Part shown: piece by piece, positions 17,262 through 25,274 of the stretch | Numbering within the stretch: position 1 is the stretch's first letter | Layout of the letters: each line of letters opens with the position of its first letter | Position numbers and translations under genes: made by a program | Notes under the pieces: generated by a model | Told to the model about the DNA's origin: nothing | Databases searched by the model: none | What the model saw: only the letters and a program-made list of their open reading frames with translations | Source of the DNA: UBA6522 sp965221035 | Lineage (GTDB): Bacteria; Pseudomonadota; Gammaproteobacteria; Steroidobacterales; Rariloculaceae | Length of the DNA: 64,000 nucleotides | Direction of reading: 5' to 3' | Assembly: GCA_965221035.1 (NCBI GenBank) | Contig: OZ244860.1 | Location: 2,728,001 to 2,792,000, forward strand

Positions 17262-20252
17262 TCAGAAACTCACGCCCAGATTGACGAACGTGTAGCGGCC
17301 CAGCGCGTCGAAGAATGCCGGAAAAGTATTGCCATTGCCAGGTGCGGTCCCCGCGTCGGAACTGACTTGCGGGTCGGTGTCTAGCAGGTTGGCGATTCCG
17401 CCCGTGATGACGTAATTCCCGGCGGCGCCCCACTCCGCCGTCAGGTCCCAATACGTGTCCGCGTCGAAATCGATTTCGTTGGAACCCAGATCGTCCGTGC
17501 TGCCGAGATACCGCAAGGCGAGCGAGACGCGCACATCATATGGGGTGTTCAGCGTTGCCTTGTAGTTGCCGACAAACCTTGGTTGGGGATTCTTGCCGCA
17601 ATAGTCGCCCCAGTAGCCTGCGCATTCCAGCGGCGTCTCGCCGGGTAGCTCGGTCAGATCCGATGTCAGGAGGTATGTGGATATGCCCTGCATTTCCATG
17701 GGACCCCAAGGCGTATCGAAGTTGTAGTCGAAAATGATGTCGACGCCTTCTATGTTTTCCTCGCTGAGATTGGTGGTCTGAGCCGAGATGTAGCCTCCCG
17801 TGAGCCACAGGGAGCCATTGACAGGGTGGCGGTTGATCAGGTTGCAGAAAGCCGAGAGACCCGTGTCCAGACACTTTTGCAGCGCCGTGGCCGCGGGAAT
17901 ATTGTCGATACCCTGCTCAACGTTGATGTCGAAGTAGTCCAGCGTCAATGTCAGGCCTTCAATGAAGCCGGGCGTGGCGACGAGGCCGGCCGTAAAGGAC
18001 ACGGATTCCTCTGGCGCCACCATTTCGTTGCCGCCCTGCAGAATGTTGTATTGATCCGCCGGCGACTTGAGATCCGTGCCATACAGATTGGCCGGCAATC
18101 CGGTGTTGGCGCAGGCTGATTGGCTTGCAGTCATCGACAGACCGCAGGGATCGTCCGAGAGATCGACAAGGTTGAACCCCTGGGCGCGGAACAATTCGAA
18201 CAGGCTCGCATGTCGGATCGCGGACTGATACGAGGCGCGTAGCGCCACATCGTCCGACAGTCGCCAGAATACACCCAGCTTGTAGGTGTCCGTGGTGTGG
18301 CCGGTCGAGTAATCGGCATAGCGATAACCCGCATCAAGGCTGAGGTTGTTCAAGACCGGGATGCCGAACTCGGCGAAAAACTCGCTGACGTCGTATTCGC
18401 CCGCCAGGGGCAAGGTGGCGCCGCCTGAACCGGCGCGGTCGCCGGTGCGGCTGGGTCGGTCGGGACGAAAGTCCGTGCTCAGCTCCTTGTTCTCAACGCC
18501 GAGCGCAACCGATATCGTGCTCGGGGCACCGGGAAGCGAATATGGAAGATCGCCGGCAACCACCGCCTGAAGAATCCGTTGCGCACCGGTGCCGCGAACG
18601 AAGGTCGAATTCGCGATGTACTGCTGCAATTCCGCACCACCGTCGATCACTCCCTGGACACCGCCGTCACCGGGCAGGCCGCCCTGGAACAGGTTGTAGG
18701 GTATGCAGTCGGGATCGGTGCCGTTCAGCGCCGCCACGCAGGTCGGCGTGCCGTTGACGCTGACCACGTTGATGGCCCGGTTCATGGCGATGACCGAGAG
18801 GTCGTTGCGGTACTCGCTGGTGTATTCGACGTCGGACAGCTGGTAGGACACGTCGTAGGTCCAGCCATTGGCGATATCGCCACGCAGGCCGTACACCGAT
18901 ACCGTGTTGTTGTAGGTCGTGATGTCCTGGCGGGGACCGCCCTCCACATTTCGTTTCAGCGAGTAGACGGGCGCGGTGTAGCCGAGGATGTCACCGGCGC
19001 CGACCGCCAGGTCGAGCGAGGAGATGTAGGCAAGCGCATCGGCGGCGCTGGTGAAGTCGGGCGCGTGATCGCCTCCCATCCTGGCCCAATTGCCGCATAC
19101 GGTGTCGTACTGTTGCCTCGACAGCAGGGCGTTGTAGCAGGGAATGCCCGAGATGTTGCCGAACGTTCCGGAGTACGCGATCTGCGCATTGGATTCGGAT
19201 TGCATGGAGCGAACGTTCGCATACCCTTCGATGTTTTCGCTGATCTCGAATCTGCCGAAGAACCCGGCGTTCAATCGCTCATCGGGGCGCTGGAAGAAGT
19301 TGGTGGGATTGTAGTTGAAGGTTTGGCCGTCCCGGGGCACGAATTCGTCACCCAGCACTTTCAGGTCGAGTCCCGTGACCGATGGATCCACCGTGTTGAC
19401 GTACCCCGACGCCGTGTAACTGCCGAAGTCCGCCCACCGGCCCGGCGGGATGGTGGAGGAACCGCCGCAGGCGCTCGTGCCACTTGCCAGGGCGCAGGCG
19501 GAAATATCGTAGTCACCCTGCAGGATCGGTGCCGTATCGGTCTTTTCGAGAAAGCCCGTTATGTGTCCGCGGCCATCGAATATGGTGCCGCCGAACGCAG
19601 CCGATAGCTTGTCGGTTTCCCCCGTGGTAACGTTTTCGTCGGCCAATCCGTAGCCGTAGGAGCTCACCAGATCGCGGAACTGGCGGTTGTCGTTGGTGTG
19701 CTGGTAGAAGCTGCGCATGTAACTGGCCTTGAAACCCTCAAAGTCGTCGTCGAGAATGAAATTGACGACGCCGGCCACGGCGTCCGAGCCGTACACCGAG
19801 GAGGCGCCGCCCGTCAGCACCTCCACCCGCTCCAGCAACAGGGTGGGAATGGAATTGAGGTCGGCGCAGTTGCCGCCGCCGGTGGTCCCGGGGGCCAACC
19901 GCTGGCCGTTGAGCAGCACCAGCGTCCGCTCGCAGCCGAGGTTGCGGACGTTTACGGTCGCCGTCCCGGACGCGCCGTTGGACGCCGTGATGGCCTGGCC
20001 GGGCGAGATTTGCGGCAGATCGTTGAGATAGTCCTCGACCCGGGTGATGCCGCGGTCGGAAATATCTTCAACTTCGACGGTGGTGATCTGGGAAGAGCTG
20101 ATCACGTTGGGGTCCCGGAGGCGGGAACCGGTCACGACCACTTCTTCGATTTCCTGTGCTTGCGGGTCCTGGGCCAAGGCGATCTGCGTCGCGGTCGGCC
20201 CAAGCGCCAGAGCGCCGCAAAGCGGAATGGTCCATCGGTTGTTGACCAACAT
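17262..20252 (-). CDS. TonB-dependent receptor (SusC/RagA-unrelated, large siderophore/oligomer type)
   Basis: A 996-residue outer-membrane receptor. A signal peptide (ending IALAQDPQAQ) is followed by a TonB box-like IEEVVVTGSRLRD and a plug domain (about 50-170, with DRGITRVEDYLNDLPQISPG and GSDAVAGVVNFILDD). A long 22-strand barrel with paired Cys loops closes with GRYTFVNLGVSF, the expected aromatic end. The ATG at 20252 has AGGAGG six bases upstream. Substrate cannot be told: relatives take up iron chelates, saccharides, peptides or vitamins. It follows the DUF4340 gene by 50 bp on the same strand, so readthrough is possible, and is closed by a strong terminator. Confidence 0.93.
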   Translation of the reverse strand: MLVNNRWTIPLCGALALGPTATQIALAQDPQAQEIEEVVVTGSRLRDPNVISSSQITTVEVEDISDRGITRVEDYLNDLPQISPGQAITASNGASGTATVNVRNLGCERTLVLLNGQRLAPGTTGGGNCADLNSIPTLLLERVEVLTGGASSVYGSDAVAGVVNFILDDDFEGFKASYMRSFYQHTNDNRQFRDLVSSYGYGLADENVTTGETDKLSAAFGGTIFDGRGHITGFLEKTDTAPILQGDYDISACALASGTSACGGSSTIPPGRWADFGSYTASGYVNTVDPSVTGLDLKVLGDEFVPRDGQTFNYNPTNFFQRPDERLNAGFFGRFEISENIEGYANVRSMQSESNAQIAYSGTFGNISGIPCYNALLSRQQYDTVCGNWARMGGDHAPDFTSAADALAYISSLDLAVGAGDILGYTAPVYSLKRNVEGGPRQDITTYNNTVSVYGLRGDIANGWTYDVSYQLSDVEYTSEYRNDLSVIAMNRAINVVSVNGTPTCVAALNGTDPDCIPYNLFQGGLPGDGGVQGVIDGGAELQQYIANSTFVRGTGAQRILQAVVAGDLPYSLPGAPSTISVALGVENKELSTDFRPDRPSRTGDRAGSGGATLPLAGEYDVSEFFAEFGIPVLNNLSLDAGYRYADYSTGHTTDTYKLGVFWRLSDDVALRASYQSAIRHASLFELFRAQGFNLVDLSDDPCGLSMTASQSACANTGLPANLYGTDLKSPADQYNILQGGNEMVAPEESVSFTAGLVATPGFIEGLTLTLDYFDINVEQGIDNIPAATALQKCLDTGLSAFCNLINRHPVNGSLWLTGGYISAQTTNLSEENIEGVDIIFDYNFDTPWGPMEMQGISTYLLTSDLTELPGETPLECAGYWGDYCGKNPQPRFVGNYKATLNTPYDVRVSLALRYLGSTDDLGSNEIDFDADTYWDLTAEWGAAGNYVITGGIANLLDTDPQVSSDAGTAPGNGNTFPAFFDALGRYTFVNLGVSF

Positions 20253-20302
20253 ATGCCACCTCCTGATAACCGGCGTGCTCCGACTTGCGGGGCGCGAGCC
20301 CA

Positions 20303-21358
20303 TTATTCGTCCGCCGGTTCCTCCGGAAGGGCGCGCAGCAGGTCATCCATGCGGCGGGTCATCTGGTCATGCTGGTAGCCGGCGATTCGATATTGCCAAC
20401 CGGAAAGGCGTTGGTCGAGCTCCAGCGCCTCGGCTGCAGCCGGCTGGTTTGAGTCATCCTCGGCTACCCCTTCACCTTCAACCGGCAGGGGCTGGAATTC
20501 CACGCTGAACGAAACCCAGGGTTCTTCCTGCAATTCGAAGGATTCGGCGGTAATCGACAGGCCGTCAAAGGCGGCCCATTCCGTGATCGTCACCGGTACG
20601 TCCGGCTCGCCACGAGGTTCCACATCCTGAAGCCGCAGGTTCGACAGCACCGTACCCATGACATTGGCGATGCTGGCGTACTGAAGTTCCCGCCCCTCCG
20701 GCATGTCCTCGACCTCGAAGTTGGACTGGTCCGCGTCGGTCTTGGTGACGCGGACCACTTCGCCGTCGGGGTGCGTGACGGTCACTCGCGCCATGCGGGA
20801 CCCCGGAATCGCCAATATTTCGGCATCCAGCCAATCCGTGGTTTCGTCTCCGACTTCCGGGTCGCGGTCGACGAGGACACTCTGGTCCTGCCCGACCACG
20901 CGAACGTACCTCTGTGAAGTACCTTCCGTGTCACCGACGATGACATCCACTGGCGGGTCGACTCCCATCAAGGTGACCGCGACGCCACCGGCATCCTCGT
21001 TGGCGACATCCTCCACGCCGAGACGGTCGTAGAATTCGGGGTTGGCGGTCTTGGGCTCGACCACGCGGGCTTCGGCCAGACTGATCAACGTATGGCGGAC
21101 TGCCGCCAGGTCAGCCGGATAGCCGGCCTTCTCGGCAACCGACCAGATTCCCTGGTCATCGCGCTGAAGCGTGGCCACCGGCTCCGACCCCGCACCGACG
21201 ACGGTGATCTGGTTGACGCTGTCCAGATCGTCGGCGAGCTCCGGCAACAGCAGACCGCCGCCGGGGGATGGCGGCTGCGGGTCGTACTGCGCGATCAGGG
21301 CCAGGGCCGCCAGCACCACCAGGGCACCCGCAAGCACAGTCACGGTGCGGTAGGTCAC
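20303..21358 (-). CDS. DUF4340 domain-containing protein
   Basis: A 351-residue protein with one N-terminal membrane anchor (TVTVLAGALVVLAALALIA) and an extracytoplasmic DUF4340 region containing repeated ELPEL/DL...WSVAEKAGYPAD and DWLDAEILAIP segments. The start is GTG at 21358, overlapping the upstream stop by four bases (GTGA) and preceded by GGGAGGGGA. DUF4340 proteins commonly close GldA-GldF-GldG-type ABC operons, as here. The molecular role is unknown; it may be an accessory periplasmic subunit of the exporter. Confidence 0.88.
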   Translation of the reverse strand: MTYRTVTVLAGALVVLAALALIAQYDPQPPSPGGGLLLPELADDLDSVNQITVVGAGSEPVATLQRDDQGIWSVAEKAGYPADLAAVRHTLISLAEARVVEPKTANPEFYDRLGVEDVANEDAGGVAVTLMGVDPPVDVIVGDTEGTSQRYVRVVGQDQSVLVDRDPEVGDETTDWLDAEILAIPGSRMARVTVTHPDGEVVRVTKTDADQSNFEVEDMPEGRELQYASIANVMGTVLSNLRLQDVEPRGEPDVPVTITEWAAFDGLSITAESFELQEEPWVSFSVEFQPLPVEGEGVAEDDSNQPAAAEALELDQRLSGWQYRIAGYQHDQMTRRMDDLLRALPEEPADE

Positions 21359-23271
21359 GATGTCCCCTCCCTGCGCCGCCGCCGTCTGACGACCACCGCC
21401 GACAGCGCGGCCACGGTCAGCAGCAGAGGCACCAGTCCGATGTTGATGATTTGCAGCACCGTGCCGAGCCGTTCGATGCTGCGGTCCAGGTTGCGCTGCA
21501 CGGCACGCAACTCCTGGCGAATCCGTACCTGCTCGTCGAGAAAGCGTTGAAGTTCGGCCTGCTGTTCGTCGCTCATCAGCAGGGAACCCTGGTCGGTGCG
21601 AGCGTCCTGCAGCTCGCTGAGACGGTTCTCCGTCTCGGTCAGTTCCGCCTGCAGGCGTTGCTCGGTGGCCCGGAACTCGGCATCGGCCTGGCGGCGCAAG
21701 TCCTGAACACGCGTGAAGGGTCGGGAGTAGGAGCCTCTGGCGCGTATCCCGATCAAGTCCGCGCTTCCGGATAGATTGTCCAGGGCGTTGACCAGGAAGT
21801 CGCCGTTGTTCGCAAACGCGGTCGCCAGTTGCTGCCCGAGAAAGTTCTGCACCTGGACCCACAGCCGGTCGCTGAGAATATCAACGTCCCCCACGAGGAT
21901 GATATTGGCCGAATCCGTCGACGCGAGATGGTTGCTGTTGGGGGTGGGTTCTTCAACCTCTGCTTCGGTATCCGGAACATCGTCCGTGGGCGGTCCTTCC
22001 GGGAAAGCGCTGCTCATGGGTCCCGTCAGGCGGGCCGCGAACACATAGGTCTCGCCGCTGGGCGCGAAGCTGTCCAGCAGCGCCTCGGGGTCGGTGAGCA
22101 TCTGCATCTGGATCGCGGGCATGGTGTCCGCTTCGTTGCTCGAGAACAGCAGGGGCTGAAGTTCAACGCCGCTGTCTTCTGTCGCGCTGAAGTGACCGGC
22201 GGTGCCCAGATTGAGGTTGTATAGCCCGTCGGTGATGACATCCTCCGCATCCAGTGCCGTTTCGTCGAGGCCCAGCAGTCCCAGGTGACGCACGGGTCGG
22301 GGATCGACCCCCGTGGTCACGCTGAGCGCGTAGCGGTTGTCCGCCACCACTTCGCTGGCGGAGAACTCCACCCCCCAACCGCTCAGCAGAGGCGCAAGGT
22401 CAGATGCGCTGCCCTGGGCCATGGCGGCCGGGTCCATGGCGGCCATGGCCATGTCGACTTCGGCGAACGGGTCCAGGAAAATCAGCGCCCGGCCGCCGTC
22501 CAGCACGAACTGGTCGATGGCGTACAGCGACCCGTCGTCCAGGTCGCGGGGATGCACCAGCCAGAGCACGCCGATGTCTTCGTCGATTTCGGTAAAGTTC
22601 GGCGGTAGCGTGCGTATTTCGAACAGCTGTCCGGCCTGACTGTAGGCCACCCAGGGTTCGGTGACGCGCTGGGTCTGCGGGTCAAATCCTGCCGCCATGG
22701 AAACGCCGGCATGAAAGCCCACCACCACCTTGTCCGGCCGTGCGAGGCTATAGATCAGCCGCGCCAGTTCGTATTCGAGAAACCGTTCCCGGTCCGGGTT
22801 GAAAATCTCGATGACTTCCCGGTCGCCGATGCTGTTGGTGGCCGCAAGCCCGAAGTAAAGCGTCTGCCCGATCCCGAGGCTGATCGGCTGCAGGCCGAAT
22901 TGCGCCGCCTGGTCTTCCTCCTCCGAGAACGGCACAGGGTCGATGACGTGCAGCACCAGATTGCCGTCCGCGGCCCCCTCGAATTCCTCCAGCATTTCCC
23001 GGACCCGGTTGGCATAGTTCCTGAGCGGCGCGATGTCCGCGGATTCGCTGTCGGAGAAGAACAGGTAGACATTGATCGGTTCGACGATGGAGGCGAGCAC
23101 GTTGCGCGTGCCGGGCGAAACGGTGTAGAGATCGTCCTCCGTCAGGTCGATGCGCAAGCCGGTCAGCAGCGAGTTGTTTGCCGTGACCGCCGCGACGAAG
23201 GCCAGCCCGAGCAGCGCCAGCGACAAGGTGCCGAGTTTGCGTTGTCGATTGCCTTCCACGGTCCCGGTCAA
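21355..23271 (-). CDS. GldG-family ABC transporter auxiliary protein
   Basis: A 638-residue inner-membrane protein. A first helix (about 18-35) is followed by a large periplasmic GldG-like (ABC_transp_aux) domain with LRIDLTEDDLYTVSPGTRNVLAS, FFSDSESADIAPL and VVVGFHAG. A coiled coil lies near the C-terminus (about 535-600, RATEQRLQAELTETENRLSE), then a last helix and an Arg-rich end. In Bacteroidetes, GldA/F/G serve gliding motility, but homologous operons are widespread. The TTG start at 23271 overlaps the upstream stop (TTGA); a GTG four codons in (23259) is an alternative. Coupled with genes on both sides. Confidence 0.88.
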   Translation of the reverse strand: MTGTVEGNRQRKLGTLSLALLGLAFVAAVTANNSLLTGLRIDLTEDDLYTVSPGTRNVLASIVEPINVYLFFSDSESADIAPLRNYANRVREMLEEFEGAADGNLVLHVIDPVPFSEEEDQAAQFGLQPISLGIGQTLYFGLAATNSIGDREVIEIFNPDRERFLEYELARLIYSLARPDKVVVGFHAGVSMAAGFDPQTQRVTEPWVAYSQAGQLFEIRTLPPNFTEIDEDIGVLWLVHPRDLDDGSLYAIDQFVLDGGRALIFLDPFAEVDMAMAAMDPAAMAQGSASDLAPLLSGWGVEFSASEVVADNRYALSVTTGVDPRPVRHLGLLGLDETALDAEDVITDGLYNLNLGTAGHFSATEDSGVELQPLLFSSNEADTMPAIQMQMLTDPEALLDSFAPSGETYVFAARLTGPMSSAFPEGPPTDDVPDTEAEVEEPTPNSNHLASTDSANIILVGDVDILSDRLWVQVQNFLGQQLATAFANNGDFLVNALDNLSGSADLIGIRARGSYSRPFTRVQDLRRQADAEFRATEQRLQAELTETENRLSELQDARTDQGSLLMSDEQQAELQRFLDEQVRIRQELRAVQRNLDRSIERLGTVLQIINIGLVPLLLTVAALSAVVVRRRRRREGTS

Positions 23272-24002
23272 CCCGCCTTCTTCATTTGCAGAACCAGCAC
23301 GGTGGCGTAGAGGAACGTTCCCATCAGCAGCGCGAAGTAGATGAGGTCGCGCAAGTCGATCACGCCCTTGCTGATACTGGAAAAGTGGGTCAGGAAACTG
23401 AGGCTCGCCACGGCATCAATAATCGGTTGGGGAACCCAGCCCACCAGGGGACTCAGCAAAGGCTGGAATCCCGCCATCAGCACGGCGAAGCAGATGACCA
23501 CCGAGACGATGAAGGCGATGACCTGGTTGTTGGTGGTGGCCGATACGAACGAGCCGATGGCCAGGAACCCGCCCGCCATCAACAGGCTGCCCACGTAGGC
23601 GGCAACAATCACCCCGTTGTCCGGCTCGCCCAGATAATTCACGGTGATCCAGGTGGGAAAGGTCAGCGCCAGCGCCAACGCGGTGAAGCTCCAGGCGGCA
23701 AGGAACTTTCCGGCGACGGACTGCCAGATCTCGACGGGTAGCGTCAGCAGCAGTTCGATCGTTCCCGTCTTGTGTTCCTCGGCCCAAAGGCGCATGGACA
23801 GCGCCGGGACGAGGAACAGGTACAACCAGGGGTGATAGTTGAAAAACGGCGCAAGACTCGCTTGCCCTCCATTGTAGAAATTGCCGAAGTTGAACGTGAA
23901 CCAGCCCGCAAGCACCAGAAAGATCACGATGAAGACATAGGCCAGCGGGGTCACGAAGTAGCCTCGCAACTCTCTGCGCATGACGGCCGTCATACCGTTC
24001 AT
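23268..24002 (-). CDS. ABC-2 type permease, GldF-like
   Basis: A 244-residue membrane protein with six predicted helices, starting MNGMTAVMRRELRGYFVTPLAYVFIVIFLVLAG, typical of GldF-like permeases. The signature loop MRLWAEEHKTGTIELLLTLPV is present. It forms the membrane channel of the ABC system encoded here. The ATG at 24002 overlaps the ATPase stop (ATGA) and has AGGAG eight bases upstream. The downstream end overlaps the GldG-like start. Substrate is unknown. Confidence 0.9.
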   Translation of the reverse strand: MNGMTAVMRRELRGYFVTPLAYVFIVIFLVLAGWFTFNFGNFYNGGQASLAPFFNYHPWLYLFLVPALSMRLWAEEHKTGTIELLLTLPVEIWQSVAGKFLAAWSFTALALALTFPTWITVNYLGEPDNGVIVAAYVGSLLMAGGFLAIGSFVSATTNNQVIAFIVSVVICFAVLMAGFQPLLSPLVGWVPQPIIDAVASLSFLTHFSSISKGVIDLRDLIYFALLMGTFLYATVLVLQMKKAG

Positions 24003-24934
24003 GCCCGCGCTCCTGCAGTGATCGTGCGGAACACTTCGTCCAGCCGGCCGGACTCGAGGTGCAACTCGGATAGGTCCCAGCCCTTGCTGTCGGCAAGCTC
24101 GTTGACCGTCTTCAGCGAAAGCCGGCCTTCCTTGACAAATGCCGTGATCCGCCCGGACTTCGAATCGAGTTCCGTTTCCACCACCTCCGGGAGCGCTTCG
24201 ATGTCGCCGCGCAGCGCCTGCAGCTGGGACCGGTCCGCCGGTCTGAGGGAAATCGCGTTGTGGAATCGGGACCGGGCCTCCAGGTTGGCGGGCGTATCGT
24301 CGGCAAGAATCCGGCCACCGGCGATGATGATGGCGCGGTTGCACACGGCATCGACTTCCTCAAGCAGATGCGTCGATATGATGATGGTCTTGCTGGTGGA
24401 CATCCGGTTGATGAGCTGGCGAACCTCGTGCTTCTGGTTCGGATCGAGTCCGTCGGTGGGTTCGTCCAGGATCAGGACCTCGGGATCATGCAGGATCGCC
24501 TGGGCCAGGCCGACCCGCCGCCGATAGCCCTTCGACAGGGTATCGATCGTCTGTTCCAGCACCGGCTCGAGGTGCAGCAGGCCAAATACCTCATCCAGCC
24601 TGGCCCGGCGCTGTGCGCCCTTCAATTCGCGGGTGTCGGCGATGAACTCCAGAAACGACCGGGCGGTCATTTCCGGGTAGCTGGGCGCGCCTTCCGGGAG
24701 ATAGCCCATCCTGCGCTTGGCGGCCGTCGGTTCGCGTTCGACATCGAAGCCGCAGACCCTGGCCCGGCCGGATGTGGGCGGCAGGAATCCGGCGATGATG
24801 CGCATGGTGGTGGTCTTTCCCGCGCCATTGGGTCCGAGAAAGCACAATACCTCGCCGGGACTCACCTGAAAGCCAATCCTGTCGACGGCGAGTAGCGGCC
24901 CGAATTGTTTCGTCAGCTCCTGACACTCAATCAT
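23999..24934 (-). CDS. ABC transporter ATP-binding protein, GldA-like
   Basis: A 311-residue ATPase. It has Walker A GPNGAGKTTTMRII, the signature motif LSKGYRRRVGLAQAI, Walker B VLILDEPTDGLDP and the switch His in IIISTHLLEEVD. The C-terminal extension (about 220-311) is that of the drug-export/GldA group. It powers the permease encoded by the overlapping downstream gene. The ATG at 24934 is the family start. It is the first gene of a four-gene operon (ATPase, permease, GldG-like, DUF4340) with overlapping ends throughout. Confidence 0.92.
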   Translation of the reverse strand: MIECQELTKQFGPLLAVDRIGFQVSPGEVLCFLGPNGAGKTTTMRIIAGFLPPTSGRARVCGFDVEREPTAAKRRMGYLPEGAPSYPEMTARSFLEFIADTRELKGAQRRARLDEVFGLLHLEPVLEQTIDTLSKGYRRRVGLAQAILHDPEVLILDEPTDGLDPNQKHEVRQLINRMSTSKTIIISTHLLEEVDAVCNRAIIIAGGRILADDTPANLEARSRFHNAISLRPADRSQLQALRGDIEALPEVVETELDSKSGRITAFVKEGRLSLKTVNELADSKGWDLSELHLESGRLDEVFRTITAGARA

Positions 24935-25095
24935 CTTCAGAACTCGTTTAAAACAGCCCCGATCCGGCGACGTCCGCCACACTGCGCCGCACCGGATTTT
25001 GCATAAGGCCGGCCATTTTTCAAGCCCTGCGCCGCAGCCTCGTGCCGCAGCCCAGCGCCGCAACCACTTCGGACAGAGTCCTCAGGCAGCCGAAG

Positions 25096-25254
25096 GTTCA
25101 TTTCCGGGCCGCCGGCGCACGTCCGTTGTGAGCGTCGTGTGTTCGGCGCGGGGCCACGGATGGCCAGGAGCGCCGAACACCGATTTGAGCCCGCCAGGGA
25201 AGGCGGGCGAAATTTAGCTCACAACGGACGTACGCCGGCGGCCCGGAAATGAAC
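25096..25254. repeat. Nested palindromic element, copy 2
   Basis: Outer arms 25096-25133 and 25217-25254 pair over 38 bp with a single mismatch (C at 25118). The arm ends in TTGTGAGC/GCTCACAA, shared with copy 3; the outer part (starting GTTCATTTCCGGGCC) is unique to this copy. The core holds TGTTCGGCG paired with CGCCGAACA around GGCCACGGATGGCC, and CCCGCC paired with GGCGGG around AGGGAA. It sits between two minus-strand genes (M16 peptidase and the ABC operon), filling most of a 340-bp gap. Confidence 0.85.
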
Positions 25255-25274
25255 TCCCGCCAGGTTTCAGGGCG

